64,000 nt of DNA from Linnemannia schmuckeri (taxonomy: Eukaryota > Mortierellomycota > Mortierellomycetes > Mortierellales > Mortierellaceae): assembly GCA_029449235.1 (NCBI GenBank), contig JANATG010000009.1, positions 1,612,001 to 1,676,000 of the forward strand, read 5' to 3'. This document shows positions 32,868 to 43,757 of the stretch, piece by piece. Position numbers and translations under genes: made by a program. The notes beneath the pieces are model-generated. The model ran no database searches. It was not told the DNA's origin and saw only the letters and a list, made by a program, of their open reading frames with translations. How positions within the stretch are numbered: position 1 is the stretch's first letter; every line of letters starts with the position of its first letter.

Positions 32868-34810
32868 TTAGTTGGCCTGGTTCATAGGAGCGTTAGGAAG
32901 CTGCTGCTGCTGCTGAGGCATTGCCTGACGAGGCCCTCCTTGCTGGGTCTGGGGCTGGTAGATACTGTTGGATCTGCCAAAAGGTGCCCCATGTGGAGTT
33001 GCGGGGTTGTAAGGTCCTTGGTTAGCGAACTGTTGGTGAGGGATGAACGGACTGGGCGCATAAGAAGGCTGTGAGTACCCTGGTTGCTGTTGCTGGTGTT
33101 GTTGTTGCTGAAGCAGTTGTTGTTGTTGAGGCTGCTGCTGCTGCTGGGGTTGTTGAGACAGCTGTTGTTGCTGGGTCTGCTGTTGGCCGTAGGTTGCAGC
33201 GTAGGGTTGCTGTTGACCTGGACCCCGTTGACCCTGCACTTGATTCTGGCTCAATGGCTGCTGAGGGAGAGCCTGCTGCTGCTGTTGACCTTGCTGCTGC
33301 TGCTGCTGCTGCTGCTGGGGTGGTAGCTGCTGATACTGAACCTGTCGTTGTTCTTGTGGCTGAACTTGCTGCTGCTGTTGGGGAACATTGCCTGGTCCAT
33401 ACTGAGGATAAGGCTGCTGCTGGACTTGCTGGTGCGGTTGTTGTTGCTGTTGTTGAACTTGATGCTGCTGCTGCTGCTGAGCAGGATTGTGTGAGATGGC
33501 CTGTGCCATACCGTTAGGAACAGGTGTGGCTTGAGGAGACCAAGGCTGAGCAGGAGGCAACGGCTGCTGCTGTTGTTGTTGTTGTTGTTGTGGCTGGGAG
33601 AGGTAGCTGGAGACATTTGAGAGCGTGGGCTGAGGAGTTCCTTGGGCTCTCAGAGGAGGAGATCGGGTCACCTGGAGCGAAGAAGACTGACTGGAAACGC
33701 TAGCCTGCCTTGTAAGAAGACTTTTGCGCGGCTCCAGAAGCTGATCTGTTGTGGAAAATGTAGCACAAAAGTGTAGCGGTAAAAACGTTAATAAACATGA
33801 AAACGCATTTTTAATAGCCAGTGATAGCATTACTCAAACGAGAAGCCGTACCAAGGATATCTTCGGTCAAGATGAAGGGCTTGCTGTCCACAGTCTTGGA
33901 ATCTTGAGCAGTGTTCCTAACGTCGAGGGCTTTGCCTTGGCCATTGGGTCCCTGGGAGGACGAGTTGTTGTTATTGGAGGGATAGTGTGAAGCAGTTGGG
34001 TGCTGGGCTTGGATCACCTGCAATGCCTTCCCAATTTTATCCTGGAGGTCAATCAGGGCAATGGTCACTGTGGCAACGGTCTGCTTCTCACTGAGACCGG
34101 CCAACTTAGGCGCCAAGTTTTCAATGGGCACCACCACAGGATGTGTAATTTTATCTATCATGGAATTTCACACAATGCCAAGCAAAAAATAAGTAGTGTT
34201 AGTCAACAAACTCCGTTACCGAGCACTGGTTCTGAAAATATCCGCCACCACCAATGCGCAACATTGTGGGAACGACGTACCGTTGACAGTCAGCTTCAGC
34301 AGACTAGACAGCGAGATTGCATGCGAGATATCGGCATCGTCCTGAATGGTAATCAAGTCGCCGTCTATATTTTCGTTTTGTTCCAGCGTTAAAAGTCAAA
34401 AGAAAAACCAGCTGGTGAGCAAAAAGGCATACCTATGGCACAGCATAAAAACACGTGTATACTTGACCTGTAATGCCCACCTTACCTTCGTCTTCGTAAC
34501 GCAAAACAAGGTTGTCGAGGTCCGAGGAAACGTCAGAACGGAAGAGACGCTGAACAATAAAGCAAAGCTCGTTGTAGGAAGGGACTTGACTGATAGGAAC
34601 TCTGAGGTTGGTTCCCGCACACTTGACTAAGATTCGAGAAAGAGCATTGTCCATGGAAAAGAGACTGTCCGTTAGCGAATCAAGGTTTGAAGGCGTCAAA
34701 AAAAGGTAGAGTGTGGGAGCGCATGGAGGAAGAAAATAAAAAGTACATTTGATGATGACGGGCTTGTCGCCTAGGGTTAGTTTGCGGAGTCCTTCGTAGG
34801 AGGTCATCAT
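32868..34810 (-). CDS. tfg: TFG-like protein (PB1, coiled coil, Pro/Gln-rich)
   Basis: Five exons on the minus strand (34810-34747, 34626-34486, 34364-34281, 34154-33834, 33745-32868) give 495 aa. Residues 1-97 are a PB1 domain: GDKPVIIKFKCAGTNLRVPI, then SYNELCFIVQRLFR, and the acidic OPCA-type motif YEDEDGDLITIQDDADISHA, followed by SLLKLTV. A short coiled coil (PKLAGLSEKQTVATVTIALI, then DLQDKIGKALQVI) sits near 108-145. From about 250 the protein is Gln/Pro-rich, with poly-Gln tracts encoded by CAG/CAA. This is the domain order of TRK-fused gene protein, which assembles at ER exit sites with Sec16 and organises COPII carriers. Fungal TFGs are not well studied. RNASEK lies immediately downstream on the same strand, 300 bp apart. 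Confidence 0.87.
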
Positions 34811-34912
34811 CGAGCGTGGGTAGGTGGAGGAAGTGAGTCGTCTGTCGAAGAGGAATAAAAAGAAGTAAGATATGGTTTTTCAAGGAGAGAAGGAGCAGGG
34901 GTGTGAAGTCGA

Positions 34913-34953
<41 letters not shown>

Positions 34954-35424
34954 AAGAAAAAAACTAAGAGAGACGCGTGTGGAGCGGACTTTTGTTCCAC
35001 TTTTGCTTACTGCTGCGTGACTCTCAAGCGTTGGAGAGGTGGCGAAGGGAAAGGACGAGGGAGAGGAGAGGCTCATGCGCCTTTTTTTTTCTTTTTTCTT
35101 TCGTGGTAAAAGGGGTGCAAGGCAAGGAAGAAGAGAAAAAGGAAAGCGAATCAGGGTCCAGGCACTGCTTCAGGAGTAAAAGTGATGAGTACTTATTCGT
35201 CGACACACTTATCAAATACTTGTTCCTGGTTCCATGAGTGGCCTCCTCAATTGGCGAGTGTTTATTAGTTGTTGTACAAGGAGTTCCTCGGTTGTCACCG
35301 CAACTTCAGCAAAGACTACAGACCTAAACAATAACAAGCTCGCCATGGTCGCCATGGTCGCCATGTTCGTGCTCCTCGCGTTCCTGCCAATTGATATAGA
35401 TGGCCAGTTATTAAAGTGCATGGT
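34811..35424. other. TFG upstream region
   Basis: 610 bp between the MED19 3' end and the TFG start, both on the minus strand. It holds an A-run of about 37 nt (34914-34950) and GA-rich DNA at 35030-35075 and 35115-35155. A CGCCATGGT direct repeat occurs at 35341-35365. No gene seen. Confidence 0.4.
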
Positions 35425-36782
35425 TCAAAAGGTTAACGACTGATGCCTGAAGCACTTGCTGCATCCCGTATATATCGGCACAAAATCGCATATCAGTATA
35501 GTAACAAGGCTTACCCTTTTCCTTTTCTTCTTCTTCCTGTGTTCAGAGTCGCCTTCTCCTTCATGGTGTCCATGCTCATGATCATGCTCGTGCTTTCTCT
35601 TCTTTTTCTATTAAACGCAATCACATCAGTCAGAATTCAGTCGGATCAGCTCAACTTTTTGTAATATGAATCCTGAAGGAGCAAGCACACTGGGCGGAAA
35701 AAGAGTCAGAGTGATCGTACCTTCTTCTTGTGTTTGTGTTCACGGCCGCCATCTTCTCCTCGCTCTGCCTTGTCAACATAGGGTGATGATGTAGATGATT
35801 TTGACCCATGATGAGAACTGTGTCCATGATGGGAACTATGGCCGTGAGAAGGATGTGCTGTTGGATCGCCGCTCATCGGTACTGAAGAAGGATGTCCATG
35901 TACCACGCTGCTCGGTCTGAGCGAGTTGCTTGCTCCTACTGCTCCCGCTGTTCCCACTGATGCCGCTAATCCTACAGGTGGTGCTGCTGCCGCCAAATTC
36001 TTCATTGCCAGTTTGTACCCTGCTCCTTCATCAGTGCCCAGAACGGAAGCATCAAACTAGTAGTCCCACAAAAAATAAGAAATATGTCAAAAATCAAACT
36101 TGCATCTTTGTCCTTGCAAAAACAAAAGGCTGAGGTGTGTTCTTTGCTGCTTACTCCAGGAACGGGCCCGACCCGAAGACTGAAGGCGTCTCTGAGTGTA
36201 GACGAAGAAAACTGATGAATGGGCTGGTAGTTCTTCTCTGGTGCCTCCAACAACTGTCGAATATAGTTTCCAGGTCGTATGACGTTCTTTCCTGCAAAAG
36301 AGATAGTGAGATCCATGAAACGCAAGTGTCTGTATTAGTAAAACGATCGCCAAGGAATACAACGGGTATTATGTCTTCCATGGTATGCGTATCATACCCT
36401 GTTGCAATGCGTTCGCATCCTTCGTTCTTACCTGGAAGGTGTTTGATGAATGGGAAATATGTTGGCTCGATTGGTGGGACGTCCTCGTTATTAGGTAGTT
36501 TCTGTTTGACGTATTGGTCGTAAAGTGGTTGGAGTTTGAAGATGGACATGAGGTCGTGGCTTCCTGTCAAAGACTGTGGTACAGACGTCTCTACTCCATG
36601 CAAAAGAGAAAAGAAGTACTCAGGTGGCATTAGCTTTGCTTCCCCACAAACTGATCAGTTGTTGTTGCAAAGAGTTGATGCACCGTCGTCAAGAAGAAGA
36701 GACGAGTACCTCGGGCCTCCTTGATGAAGTAGAGGTTGGTCGAGGGCGCCTTGCTGTCGGCGGTCTCCTCGTTGTCCGCCAT
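35425..36782 (-). CDS. med19: Mediator complex subunit 19 (MED19/Rox3)
   Basis: Exons on the minus strand: 36782-36710, 36590-36432, 36291-36155, 36056-35721, 35607-35515 and probably 35439-35425, giving about 270 aa. The order of conserved blocks fits MED19: NLYFIKEAR, then ETSVPQSLTGSHDLMSIFKL (the L-T-G-S motif), the middle block VIRPGNYIRQLLEAPEKN, then FSSSTLRDAFSLRVGPVPG, the helix-breaking hook, and a C-terminal His/Lys tail (GREHKHKKK, KKKRKHEHDHEHG, RKKKKRKR). MED19 sits in the head/middle interface of Mediator and contacts RNA polymerase II. The final 75-nt intron is uncertain, because reading through it reaches the same stop codon; the protein would then be 25 residues longer. It diverges from the SLC25A46-like gene. 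Confidence 0.85.
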
Positions 36783-37088
36783 AGTTGTTATTATTATGCG
36801 AGTATGTAGGTGTGCTTTAGTTGAGAGTGTCTTGACAAAAGGTGTCCGTCTCTGCTCCGTGGTGTCCTGCTCTGGTGAGTCGATGCTGATGGTTAAAGGA
36901 ACAAGAAACAAGAAACGGGAAACAAGAACCAAGCACGCTTTTTTAGTCTTTTATTTTCAGCCTTTCAAGTCACAGTCCCTCTTCAGCCACCGCGTGTCCC
37001 TGGAGCCAGCTATTTCGCCAAAGAAATACAGAGAGTTCACACGTTCAACTCATCCACACTCATGTCCAACACATCAACAGAAACGTAA
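36783..37088. promoter_or_regulatory. Bidirectional promoter med19/SLC25A46-like
   Basis: 306 bp between divergent start codons. It must contain both promoters. No TATA box seen; C/A-rich leader on the plus side (37040-37085). Confidence 0.5.
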
Positions 37089-38925
37089 ATGGTACTGAGC
37101 GAAGTATGGACGCTTGCCTTCGGAGCACAGAACAGTCTACCAGACCAGGAAGACCCAGACCTCGCCGCTCATCGCCACCATCATCAACACAGGAACAATA
37201 ACTATGACTTTAACGAATACAACGACGACGACGATAGCGACAGCCACGAGGAGAGACAACAGGCCGCAATAGCAAAAATACTTGCTCGACAACGTGTCCT
37301 CGTCGACGCAGAGCGGGATATATTGGGCACCACAGTCTACCTACCAGTACCCAATGTTCGAGACGAGGCCGCTGAGAACAAGAGCGGGTTTATCCTCGTG
37401 GTCACCTCGTTGACTCTCAACAACATTGGTTGTTATCCGTTCTTTGGAATCCGCGACAGACACCAGGTAAGAAACTGTGCGATGATGTTCATCCCGAACG
37501 GCACTTTTTGCATGCACTGTGGTTTTCATCTCTATTGTGGTGAAGATTCTTACAATGGTATCAATTGTATGAGTCAATAGGTGTTCCCAAAATTGTTCCC
37601 CGAGACATCGCCGCGGTCATCATTTCAATACCTTCAGCAGGTGTATCGGTCACAAGGAGTACTCGGGATTTGGTACGGCATGCCATGCAGTATGATCTGC
37701 CACACCTGCACCATCTTCTATGAAGCGTTCCTCAACAGCATCGTTGCACGCCTACGACATCGATCCCGTAAAGTCCTCCCAAAACCTCTCATCTACCTCT
37801 CCACACGAATGTAAGTAGGCAAGTCGGACCTCTCTTTCTCAAACTGGCATTACAACAACAATGCGGACCTACAATTATACTGATCAGCTTCTAACCTCTA
37901 CGGTCAATAGTGTGGAGTTCCTTTTGTATATACCCCTCTACCCGCTCTTACGAAACTCACTCCTTCTCAGAATGGACTCAAGGACAGGACCCTGGCCAGG
38001 CAATGCATCATACCTCTACCTCCTCCGCTCATTCTTTGTCGATTATGTACACGACCTCATCGGACTCTTCTATAGTCGGGGCCGGTCCCCAAGCATCTTA
38101 CCCCTATACTCGACCGTCCTACCCTCTTACGTCCTCAACCTCCTCTTTGAAATCATCCAGACCTGGATCTTTCGATGGATCTACCCAAGACTAGTACCTG
38201 CCAGTTTTTTCAGCCGCAAACGATCTTCAAAATCTTCGTCTATGCATCCGCCTCAACACCCACCACCACTCCTCTCATCTATACCGCGTGGGTCGTCGTC
38301 TGCAAACAATGGTGGCACCTCTTCATCATCCTCTCGCTCTCCGCCTTCCAGAAGGAATGGTGCACGCCATAACCACCACCACCAGTACCAATCGCAACAG
38401 CAACAACAGCAACAGCAACAGAATCAACAAGCTGTTACAGATGGATCCATGACCGCCGTGACAGCGACCGAGATCTCGGCCACCATCATGGCTGCCATGC
38501 CCTCCGTCTCCTCCAGCTCACCCACTACAACCACACTTGCCGTCAACCGCGCCCGTCGAGGACTCCGATACCTCTCTGCCGTCTCACCCCGGAACCCCAC
38601 ACTATTACAAGAGTTCTACCCAGAGATGGTCTGTGCCATGACGAGCAGTATGATCACCCGTGTGCTCCTCTACCCTCTCGACACTGTCGCCTCCCGTGTC
38701 TCGGCTCAAGGAGGGTCTTTCCCGGGGATAGGTATGGCCCCCACGCGGTATAATGGGTTCTGGGACTGTTGGAGAAAGTCTTTGAGACCTGAGGGTGGAG
38801 GGTTGTGGGGACTATACTCGGGTGTTGTGGATTGTATTATTGTCGAGGCTATGGTCCGATGGATCGTCCTTGAGGGGACTTGGTTTGCCCATTTGGCCAT
38901 CAAATGGTTCCATAGACGTTCATAG
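37089..38925 (+). CDS. SLC25A46/Ugo1-like mitochondrial outer-membrane carrier protein
   Basis: Three exons (37089-37466, 37581-37810, 37911-38925) give 540 aa. After an acidic His/Asn-rich N-terminus comes a carrier-like fold with degenerate signatures: VTSLTLNNIGCYPFFGIRDR, then YRSQGVLGIWYGMPCSMICH, and the last repeat MITRVLLYPLDTVASRVSAQ, which keeps the P-x-D-x-x-x-x-R motif of mitochondrial carriers, and LRPEGGGLWGLYSGVVDCII. Loops carry a low-complexity Ser/His/Gln insert (residues about 310-370, with a Q9 run). These features fit SLC25A46 and yeast Ugo1, which sit in the outer membrane and support fusion and lipid traffic rather than metabolite exchange. Assigned from motif pattern and family shape; not all six helices can be placed confidently. 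Confidence 0.75.
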
Positions 38926-39152
38926 GTATCCTAGTCTTTGTTTTTTTTTTTTTCTTGTCATATCGTAAAATAGACTGTATTAATGTAAAATGGTATGCGA
39001 CTAATGTTATGCTATGCTATGCGATGTTATGCAAGAAGATATTAATGAAGGGGAAGATGTTGCACAAATTGCAAGAGAATGGCACGGAGGAGTGGAGGAG
39101 GAAGAGGGAGAGGAAGAGGAAGAGGAAGAGGAGGAAGAAGGAGGGAATGTTG

Positions 39153-40967
39153 TTATGCCATGGGAGAGGAAGGAGTAGAGAGAGGACCGACTTGGAACAT
39201 GGTCGAGATATCATAGCCCTGACCAAGCGAGCTTTTGGTCTTGCTCGCCGACACTGACGATGTCACCTTCTCGATCTGAGAATAGTGGGCCATCATCGAC
39301 GGCGAGAGCGAAGGCGATTTGTTGTGTTGCACGGATCTCGGATCAAAACGGTCAAGGTTACTACTAAGGCTAAGGGCTGCTATTGCTGTTTCCCCACTTT
39401 TACTTTCGTCGTCATCATAGTCACATTCGCCGTTTTCGTAACGGCCAGTGTTGTGGGGTTGGTGAGCGAAGGGGTGAACAGATGATGCAAGTGATTCGTC
39501 GTTTCGGGAAGAGGATACGACGACGACTTCCATCTCGTCCATGGATCGGCCAGAGATGGATGACCGCCGGTCGTTGCTGCTGTTGTTGTTCATGTGCATC
39601 GCCCAGTTGTTGGAAGACGACGATGTTACTGTCGTGCGCTCGTAATCGTAGAGGGACATGGTCATCGACTCGACAGATCCTCGTCGAAGCAGGTGGGTCG
39701 ACGAGGGGCCGTTGTTGAGGCTGTGTAGGGACATGGCTATGGACTCGACGGATCCTCTCCGGAGAAGGAGAGTTGAGGGAAGACCAGCAGGGTTATTCGC
39801 CATTGAATCGCCGCCCAAGTGCAGGTGGTTATGGTGGTGATGGTGCGGGATCAGATGGCGACCAGAGACAGCCGAAGGGCTGGTGGGCGAGGCCACCCTG
39901 CCCAGACTGGGCGTCAGACTGGGTGTCAAGCTTGGACGCCTCGACGATGATGTTGGCTGGAACTGTTGCAATTGTTGGCTCTTGAGTGCAAAGTCAACGG
40001 GTCCTGTCCCCGGGAAGCAGGCAGGAGCAGTTGGGTCCGCAGGGATCGGGAGCACGCCGACGGTATTAGGAGCACCATTGGACGACGCAAAGGGTGACAA
40101 CGGCGACAACGGAGAGAGGACAGAAGGTGGTGCCGTTGTTGATGTTTTGATCGTTAACAGAGGATGCTTACGATGAAACAACTGTTGCTTCTTCTTGTGC
40201 TGTTGCTGTTGCTGCAACGGATAATGTACGTTATTGCTGTTATTGGTGTTGTTGTTGAGCCTGCTGTCGTCTAGGTGACCTCCAGCAGCAACTCCAAGGG
40301 ATGGAATCGCGTTTGGCTCTGTTGAATATGTTCTCGTCGTGCTATAATTTGCTGAAGCTGCAGCAGCCGTGCATGGAGGATAGTAAAGTTGATGATCTCC
40401 TTTTCGAGGCAACAGCAGTAGCCGGGAAAGAGCCGCCTTGAAACGCGCAGACGACGAAGATGGGGACGGGCGAGACATCAGAGGCGGGGTAATGGGTCGT
40501 TCGTAATGGGCTGAGAAGGGCGACAAGGGTGCAAGAGGGTGAGACGATGGCGAAGGGGAGGAAGCAGACGAGGGGTATACAAAATGGTGGTGGTGGAAAT
40601 GATGCGGATGTTGTGGTTGCCTTGACTCCAACGTCGATATTGAAGACCCATTACGGCTATCACCGCCATTCTTGTCCGCGGACCAGGTGGATCGGAAGCG
40701 AGACTCTCCTCCGTGTCCTCCCTTTTGGAGGAGCAGCTTTTGGTGTTGCTGTTGCTGCCGTGGCGATAGTGATGATAGCGAGGACAGCGTTGCGAACGCG
40801 CCGACGTTGCTGCTTAGGTCCGAGACCGTTGAGAAGCTGGAGCTGCCGAAACCAGAATCTTGAGGCGATGTCGATGATGAGGAAGAGGAACCGAAGGACT
40901 GAGACGAGGCTCTTCGCTTGGTCTTTGTCTTTCTCTTGTCCCTCCAGGCTGTCAAGAAGAATGTCAT
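39153..40967 (-). CDS. Ser-rich low-complexity protein of unknown function
   Basis: Intronless 604-aa frame from ATG at 40967. No domain recognised. The N-terminus is basic (RDKRKTKTKRRASSQSFGSS). The rest is Ser-, Pro-, His-, Gln- and Asn-rich with many short repeats. Two copies of an R-R-G-S-V-E-S block occur around residues 395-440 (LLRRGSVESIAMSLHSL and LLRRGSVESMTMSLYDY). Each is an R-R-x-S consensus site for protein kinase A or related basophilic kinases. HNHL and HHHH tracts are present. It lacks signal peptide and helices and is likely a disordered regulatory or scaffold protein. Codon bias (GCC, TCG, CTC) is like the neighbours, so I treat it as a real gene. An antisense pyrimidine-rich frame in the leader is rejected below. 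Confidence 0.62.
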   Translation of the reverse strand: MTFFLTAWRDKRKTKTKRRASSQSFGSSSSSSTSPQDSGFGSSSFSTVSDLSSNVGAFATLSSLSSLSPRQQQQHQKLLLQKGGHGGESRFRSTWSADKNGGDSRNGSSISTLESRQPQHPHHFHHHHFVYPSSASSPSPSSHPLAPLSPFSAHYERPITPPLMSRPSPSSSSARFKAALSRLLLLPRKGDHQLYYPPCTAAAASANYSTTRTYSTEPNAIPSLGVAAGGHLDDSRLNNNTNNSNNVHYPLQQQQQHKKKQQLFHRKHPLLTIKTSTTAPPSVLSPLSPLSPFASSNGAPNTVGVLPIPADPTAPACFPGTGPVDFALKSQQLQQFQPTSSSRRPSLTPSLTPSLGRVASPTSPSAVSGRHLIPHHHHHNHLHLGGDSMANNPAGLPSTLLLRRGSVESIAMSLHSLNNGPSSTHLLRRGSVESMTMSLYDYERTTVTSSSSNNWAMHMNNNSSNDRRSSISGRSMDEMEVVVVSSSRNDESLASSVHPFAHQPHNTGRYENGECDYDDDESKSGETAIAALSLSSNLDRFDPRSVQHNKSPSLSPSMMAHYSQIEKVTSSVSASKTKSSLGQGYDISTMFQVGPLSTPSSPMA

Positions 40968-42452
40968 GTTTTTCTCGGTCTGGTCTGTGGGTTTAGTTGA
41001 TAGGGTTTATGTTTATGAGATGTGGGGTGGAAGGATGGAGGAATGGGAGACGAAAAGCGGGATATGAAGGAGAACAAAATGTTGAAGGGAGGAAGTATTG
41101 GTGGATGAATTGAGAGTGGGAGAGATGAACAATGCGTGAAGGAAGAAAAGCGGGAAAAGCGGTTATGAGAATGAAAGTGAAAGAAAAGGAAAGTGAGCGA
41201 GAGAGAGAACGAGAGAAAGAAATAGAAAAAGAAGGAAAGAAAGAGAGCGAGAAAGAGACGGGAGAGAAGAGGGGATCGGTGATTGAGTGGGGTTGGCAGC
41301 TTGCTTTTAATATGGTGTGCGTGGGGATGCGACCGATTTATGAACAAAATAAAAAGAAAAGAGGGGAAGAAACAGAAAAGGAAGTGGACGAAGACAAAGA
41401 CGAAGAGCACAAGAAAAGTGAAAAAGGACACACAAGGCAGTACCATGTCGAGTTGAAGTTGAGCAATTGGCCAACTCACAACAACAAAAGACGCCATCCC
41501 TTCACTCATCCACTCAATAAAACACGAGCACCATGTAAAAACGGACCCTTCAGCTCTCTTAAAATGTCTTTTTTCAATGACAATAACAAGTATCTTCGTA
41601 TTCATCCATTCATTTACGGAAAGGATTGGATACAGCGCGTATACAGCCAACCGTCTTTGCTGTGGTTGTTCGGCTAATTGCTCACCACTAAAGAAAAATG
41701 CCGTTGCAGTTCTAGGATCATTATGCGTATGTCTGTTACTCTTTTTCTTTCTCCTTTTGTCCGTCAATCCGTTTGATTTTTTTTTTTTTTTTTTTGTTAC
41801 TTGTACTGTACTTCGGGAAATATGAGCTTCGTGCCTTTCTGTCCTTTTGTGGGAGGATGAGGATGGACAAGTTGCCCGCACACAGACAACAATCAACAAA
41901 CAGACACCCAATGTTTTTTTAGGACCTTCCTTCAATGGAGCCCATATTTCATGGAGAAAGAAAGGACCCAAAAAAGAGGAGAAATACGGCATCGCGATTT
42001 CACTCGATTGGGCAATATGTAAACTATGATTCATGGCCATGCAAGAGGCGGTGTTGGTCTTATTATCGTTATTGACCACGGACACAAGACAAAGATGGAT
42101 CGAAGGGAGTGTGGGGTTAGTTTGCAGGTCGAACCAACTTTGAGGAGAGGGAGCAGTAAGGGAGGGTGTCATTCACCCACAAAGACAGACACATGGACGG
42201 CCACAAATAGCCAACGGAATCTTCCTATCCCCTTCCTCCCTGTTCTTTCCCCACAAAGGGACAGACACAAACAAGCAAATAGCAACGAACCCACCCTGAC
42301 GATCCTAATCCAAACGGCCAAAATTCGGGGTATGTAACCTTTTTGTCCACGGAGGTGTGCACAGTGCTCACATAATAAATATGTCGCAAATGATGCCAAT
42401 GCAGTCGATAGGTTCCTTTTGTTTACATGCCTGTCTCCTGTTATTATTTTTA
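40968..42452. promoter_or_regulatory. Ser-rich gene promoter and 3' flank of Myb-like gene
   Basis: 1.5 kb. GAGAGA/AAAGAA-rich on the plus strand (41120-41270), i.e. C/T-rich on the coding strand of the Ser-rich gene. T-run at 41778-41795. A 402-codon frame on the minus strand is low-complexity (FFFF, SLSL, KKKK) and not credible. Confidence 0.4.
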
Positions 42453-43277
42453 TTATTGTTTTCCGCTAGTAACAGTACCAGTTGTCTCCTTCTTGTCCTC
42501 CACAGCCTCTGGTCTACTCTTCTTCCTCATTTCGAGCTCTAGACGATTAATCCTTTTATTCACCTGCGAAGGCGCCCGCGTCCCAATATGCTGAGCACCT
42601 TCCAGTAATCCTTTCCGAACAACTCCAGACCTTCCTCCATGCGCCCCGCCCGACTCGTCCTTCGACCACTGTCCCCTCGCGGCCTTATGGTACCCGCTGT
42701 AAAAATGGCCCCGACAGGGCTGCTCGTACCTAGAATTGACCTTCTCCATGATTTGAGCCCAACTCAGCATCCTCAATCGCTTGCTTCCCAGCTTGAGAAT
42801 TGGTAGGCCTGCCTGTGACGGTAGTTGCTCCAGTTCTGGCCGCCAATCCTTGAGATTGTTTTCTGTTGTCGTAGGCTGACCCACAAGAGCGTTGACGATG
42901 ACTTGGTACTTGCCCTCCAGTTGCTTCGAAATGGCCTTTTGTAATCGCAGCTCTTCCTCCTTTGGCCAACGACTGCATTGACTTGATCGCGAAGGATGCA
43001 GACGTTTCCAACGATGACTATATGCCACTGGTGCTCGAAGCAGCAATGAACCAGCAACATCCCCACTCGAGACCTTACTCCAAAGGACCGGCACCGGAGG
43101 ATCGATATTCCTCTCGACTAACTGCCTAAGGAATACATCCTCCTCCGCTGTCCATTTCTCACTGGGTAGCGAGGCCCTCTTATTCACGTATGACCGTCGG
43201 ATCGGATGCTCGTCACTGTCGATCTTTCGTCGTTTGTCTCCTGATGCTTTGCGAATCCTGTCGTACACAGTTCGCAT
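42453..43277 (-). CDS. Myb/SANT-like DNA-binding protein
   Basis: A 274-aa frame from the ATG at 43277 (MRTVYDRIRKASGDKRRK). It has two clear Myb-type repeats. The first is SEKWTAEEDVFLRQLVERNI to APVAYSHRWKRLHP, and the second is SRWPKEEELRLQKAISKQLE. A third, weaker one begins GQWSKDE near the C-terminus. Tryptophan spacing matches SANT/Myb helices. The C-terminus is basic (RINRLELEMRKKSRPEAVED). The same reading frame continues upstream to about 43,757 but contains three stop codons, and it holds another Myb-type repeat there (see the pseudogene entry). So the intact part may be a shortened gene, or it may be the 3' end of a decayed one. DNA target unknown. Confidence 0.6.
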   Translation of the reverse strand: MRTVYDRIRKASGDKRRKIDSDEHPIRRSYVNKRASLPSEKWTAEEDVFLRQLVERNIDPPVPVLWSKVSSGDVAGSLLLRAPVAYSHRWKRLHPSRSSQCSRWPKEEELRLQKAISKQLEGKYQVIVNALVGQPTTTENNLKDWRPELEQLPSQAGLPILKLGSKRLRMLSWAQIMEKVNSRYEQPCRGHFYSGYHKAARGQWSKDESGGAHGGRSGVVRKGLLEGAQHIGTRAPSQVNKRINRLELEMRKKSRPEAVEDKKETTGTVTSGKQ

Positions 43278-43757
43278 AGGCGGTGCTCCCTCCTCTCCTG
43301 CAACCACTTTGGCAATATTGATTTTACTCAGCGGAACTCTGTCTCGGGCTTACTGTTTGTAAGTCCTTATTAGCTTGGTCGCCCAACTCGCCCTCAAATC
43401 CATCGCATAGCACGATCAATTCCGAAAGTGCTTCGTGTAGATGTCGAGTGTGCTCATGCCCTCCTTGACCAGTCGATACAGTTTTCGGTCATCTTCTTCG
43501 TCCCACTTCCGGCAAGCCGACCGCGTACCCTTGATGGTCCTTTTTTATCCTCCGGTTCGGTTTATTGGTGGCAATTGAGATATCTCTGGAGGGTTGCTGT
43601 AGCTGCTGGCGCCATGTTTGTGTGAGGAATGATCGTGGTCAAATGTTGTTGACGAGTCGGCTCCTGGCAGGCTTTTCAAGTGGTTGGGGCGAGTTTGTGT
43701 GATGAAGTGACGCTGTGATGAGCGCCGAGTGACAAGTGATGCTCCTGTGTTCTGCAA
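43278..43757 (-). pseudogene. Broken 5' portion of the Myb-like gene
   Basis: In frame with the downstream Myb ORF, this stretch translates as a Ser/Pro-rich segment ending PPINRTGG, then TAA at 43545-43547. It continues with a Myb-repeat-like segment (ACRKWDEEDDRKLYRLVKEG, then MSTLDIYTKHFRN) interrupted by TGA at 43416-43418, and continues SCYAMDLRA, which looks like the third Myb helix. A third stop, TAA, is at 43350-43352. All three stops share one frame with the downstream gene. A cryptic intron with a GTAAGC donor at 43353 could remove the last stop but not the others. Decay of a four-repeat Myb gene is the simplest reading. Confidence 0.5.

Noticed and set aside
33071..33517. Plus-strand Ala/Val-rich and Leu-rich frames across the TFG repeat region
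   Set aside because: Antisense reading of CAG/CAA poly-Gln codons.
40964..42172. 402-codon minus-strand frame upstream of the Ser-rich gene
   Set aside because: Composition is poly-Phe, poly-Lys and Ser/Leu runs from C/T-rich leader DNA. No domain, and it overlaps the real start in another frame.
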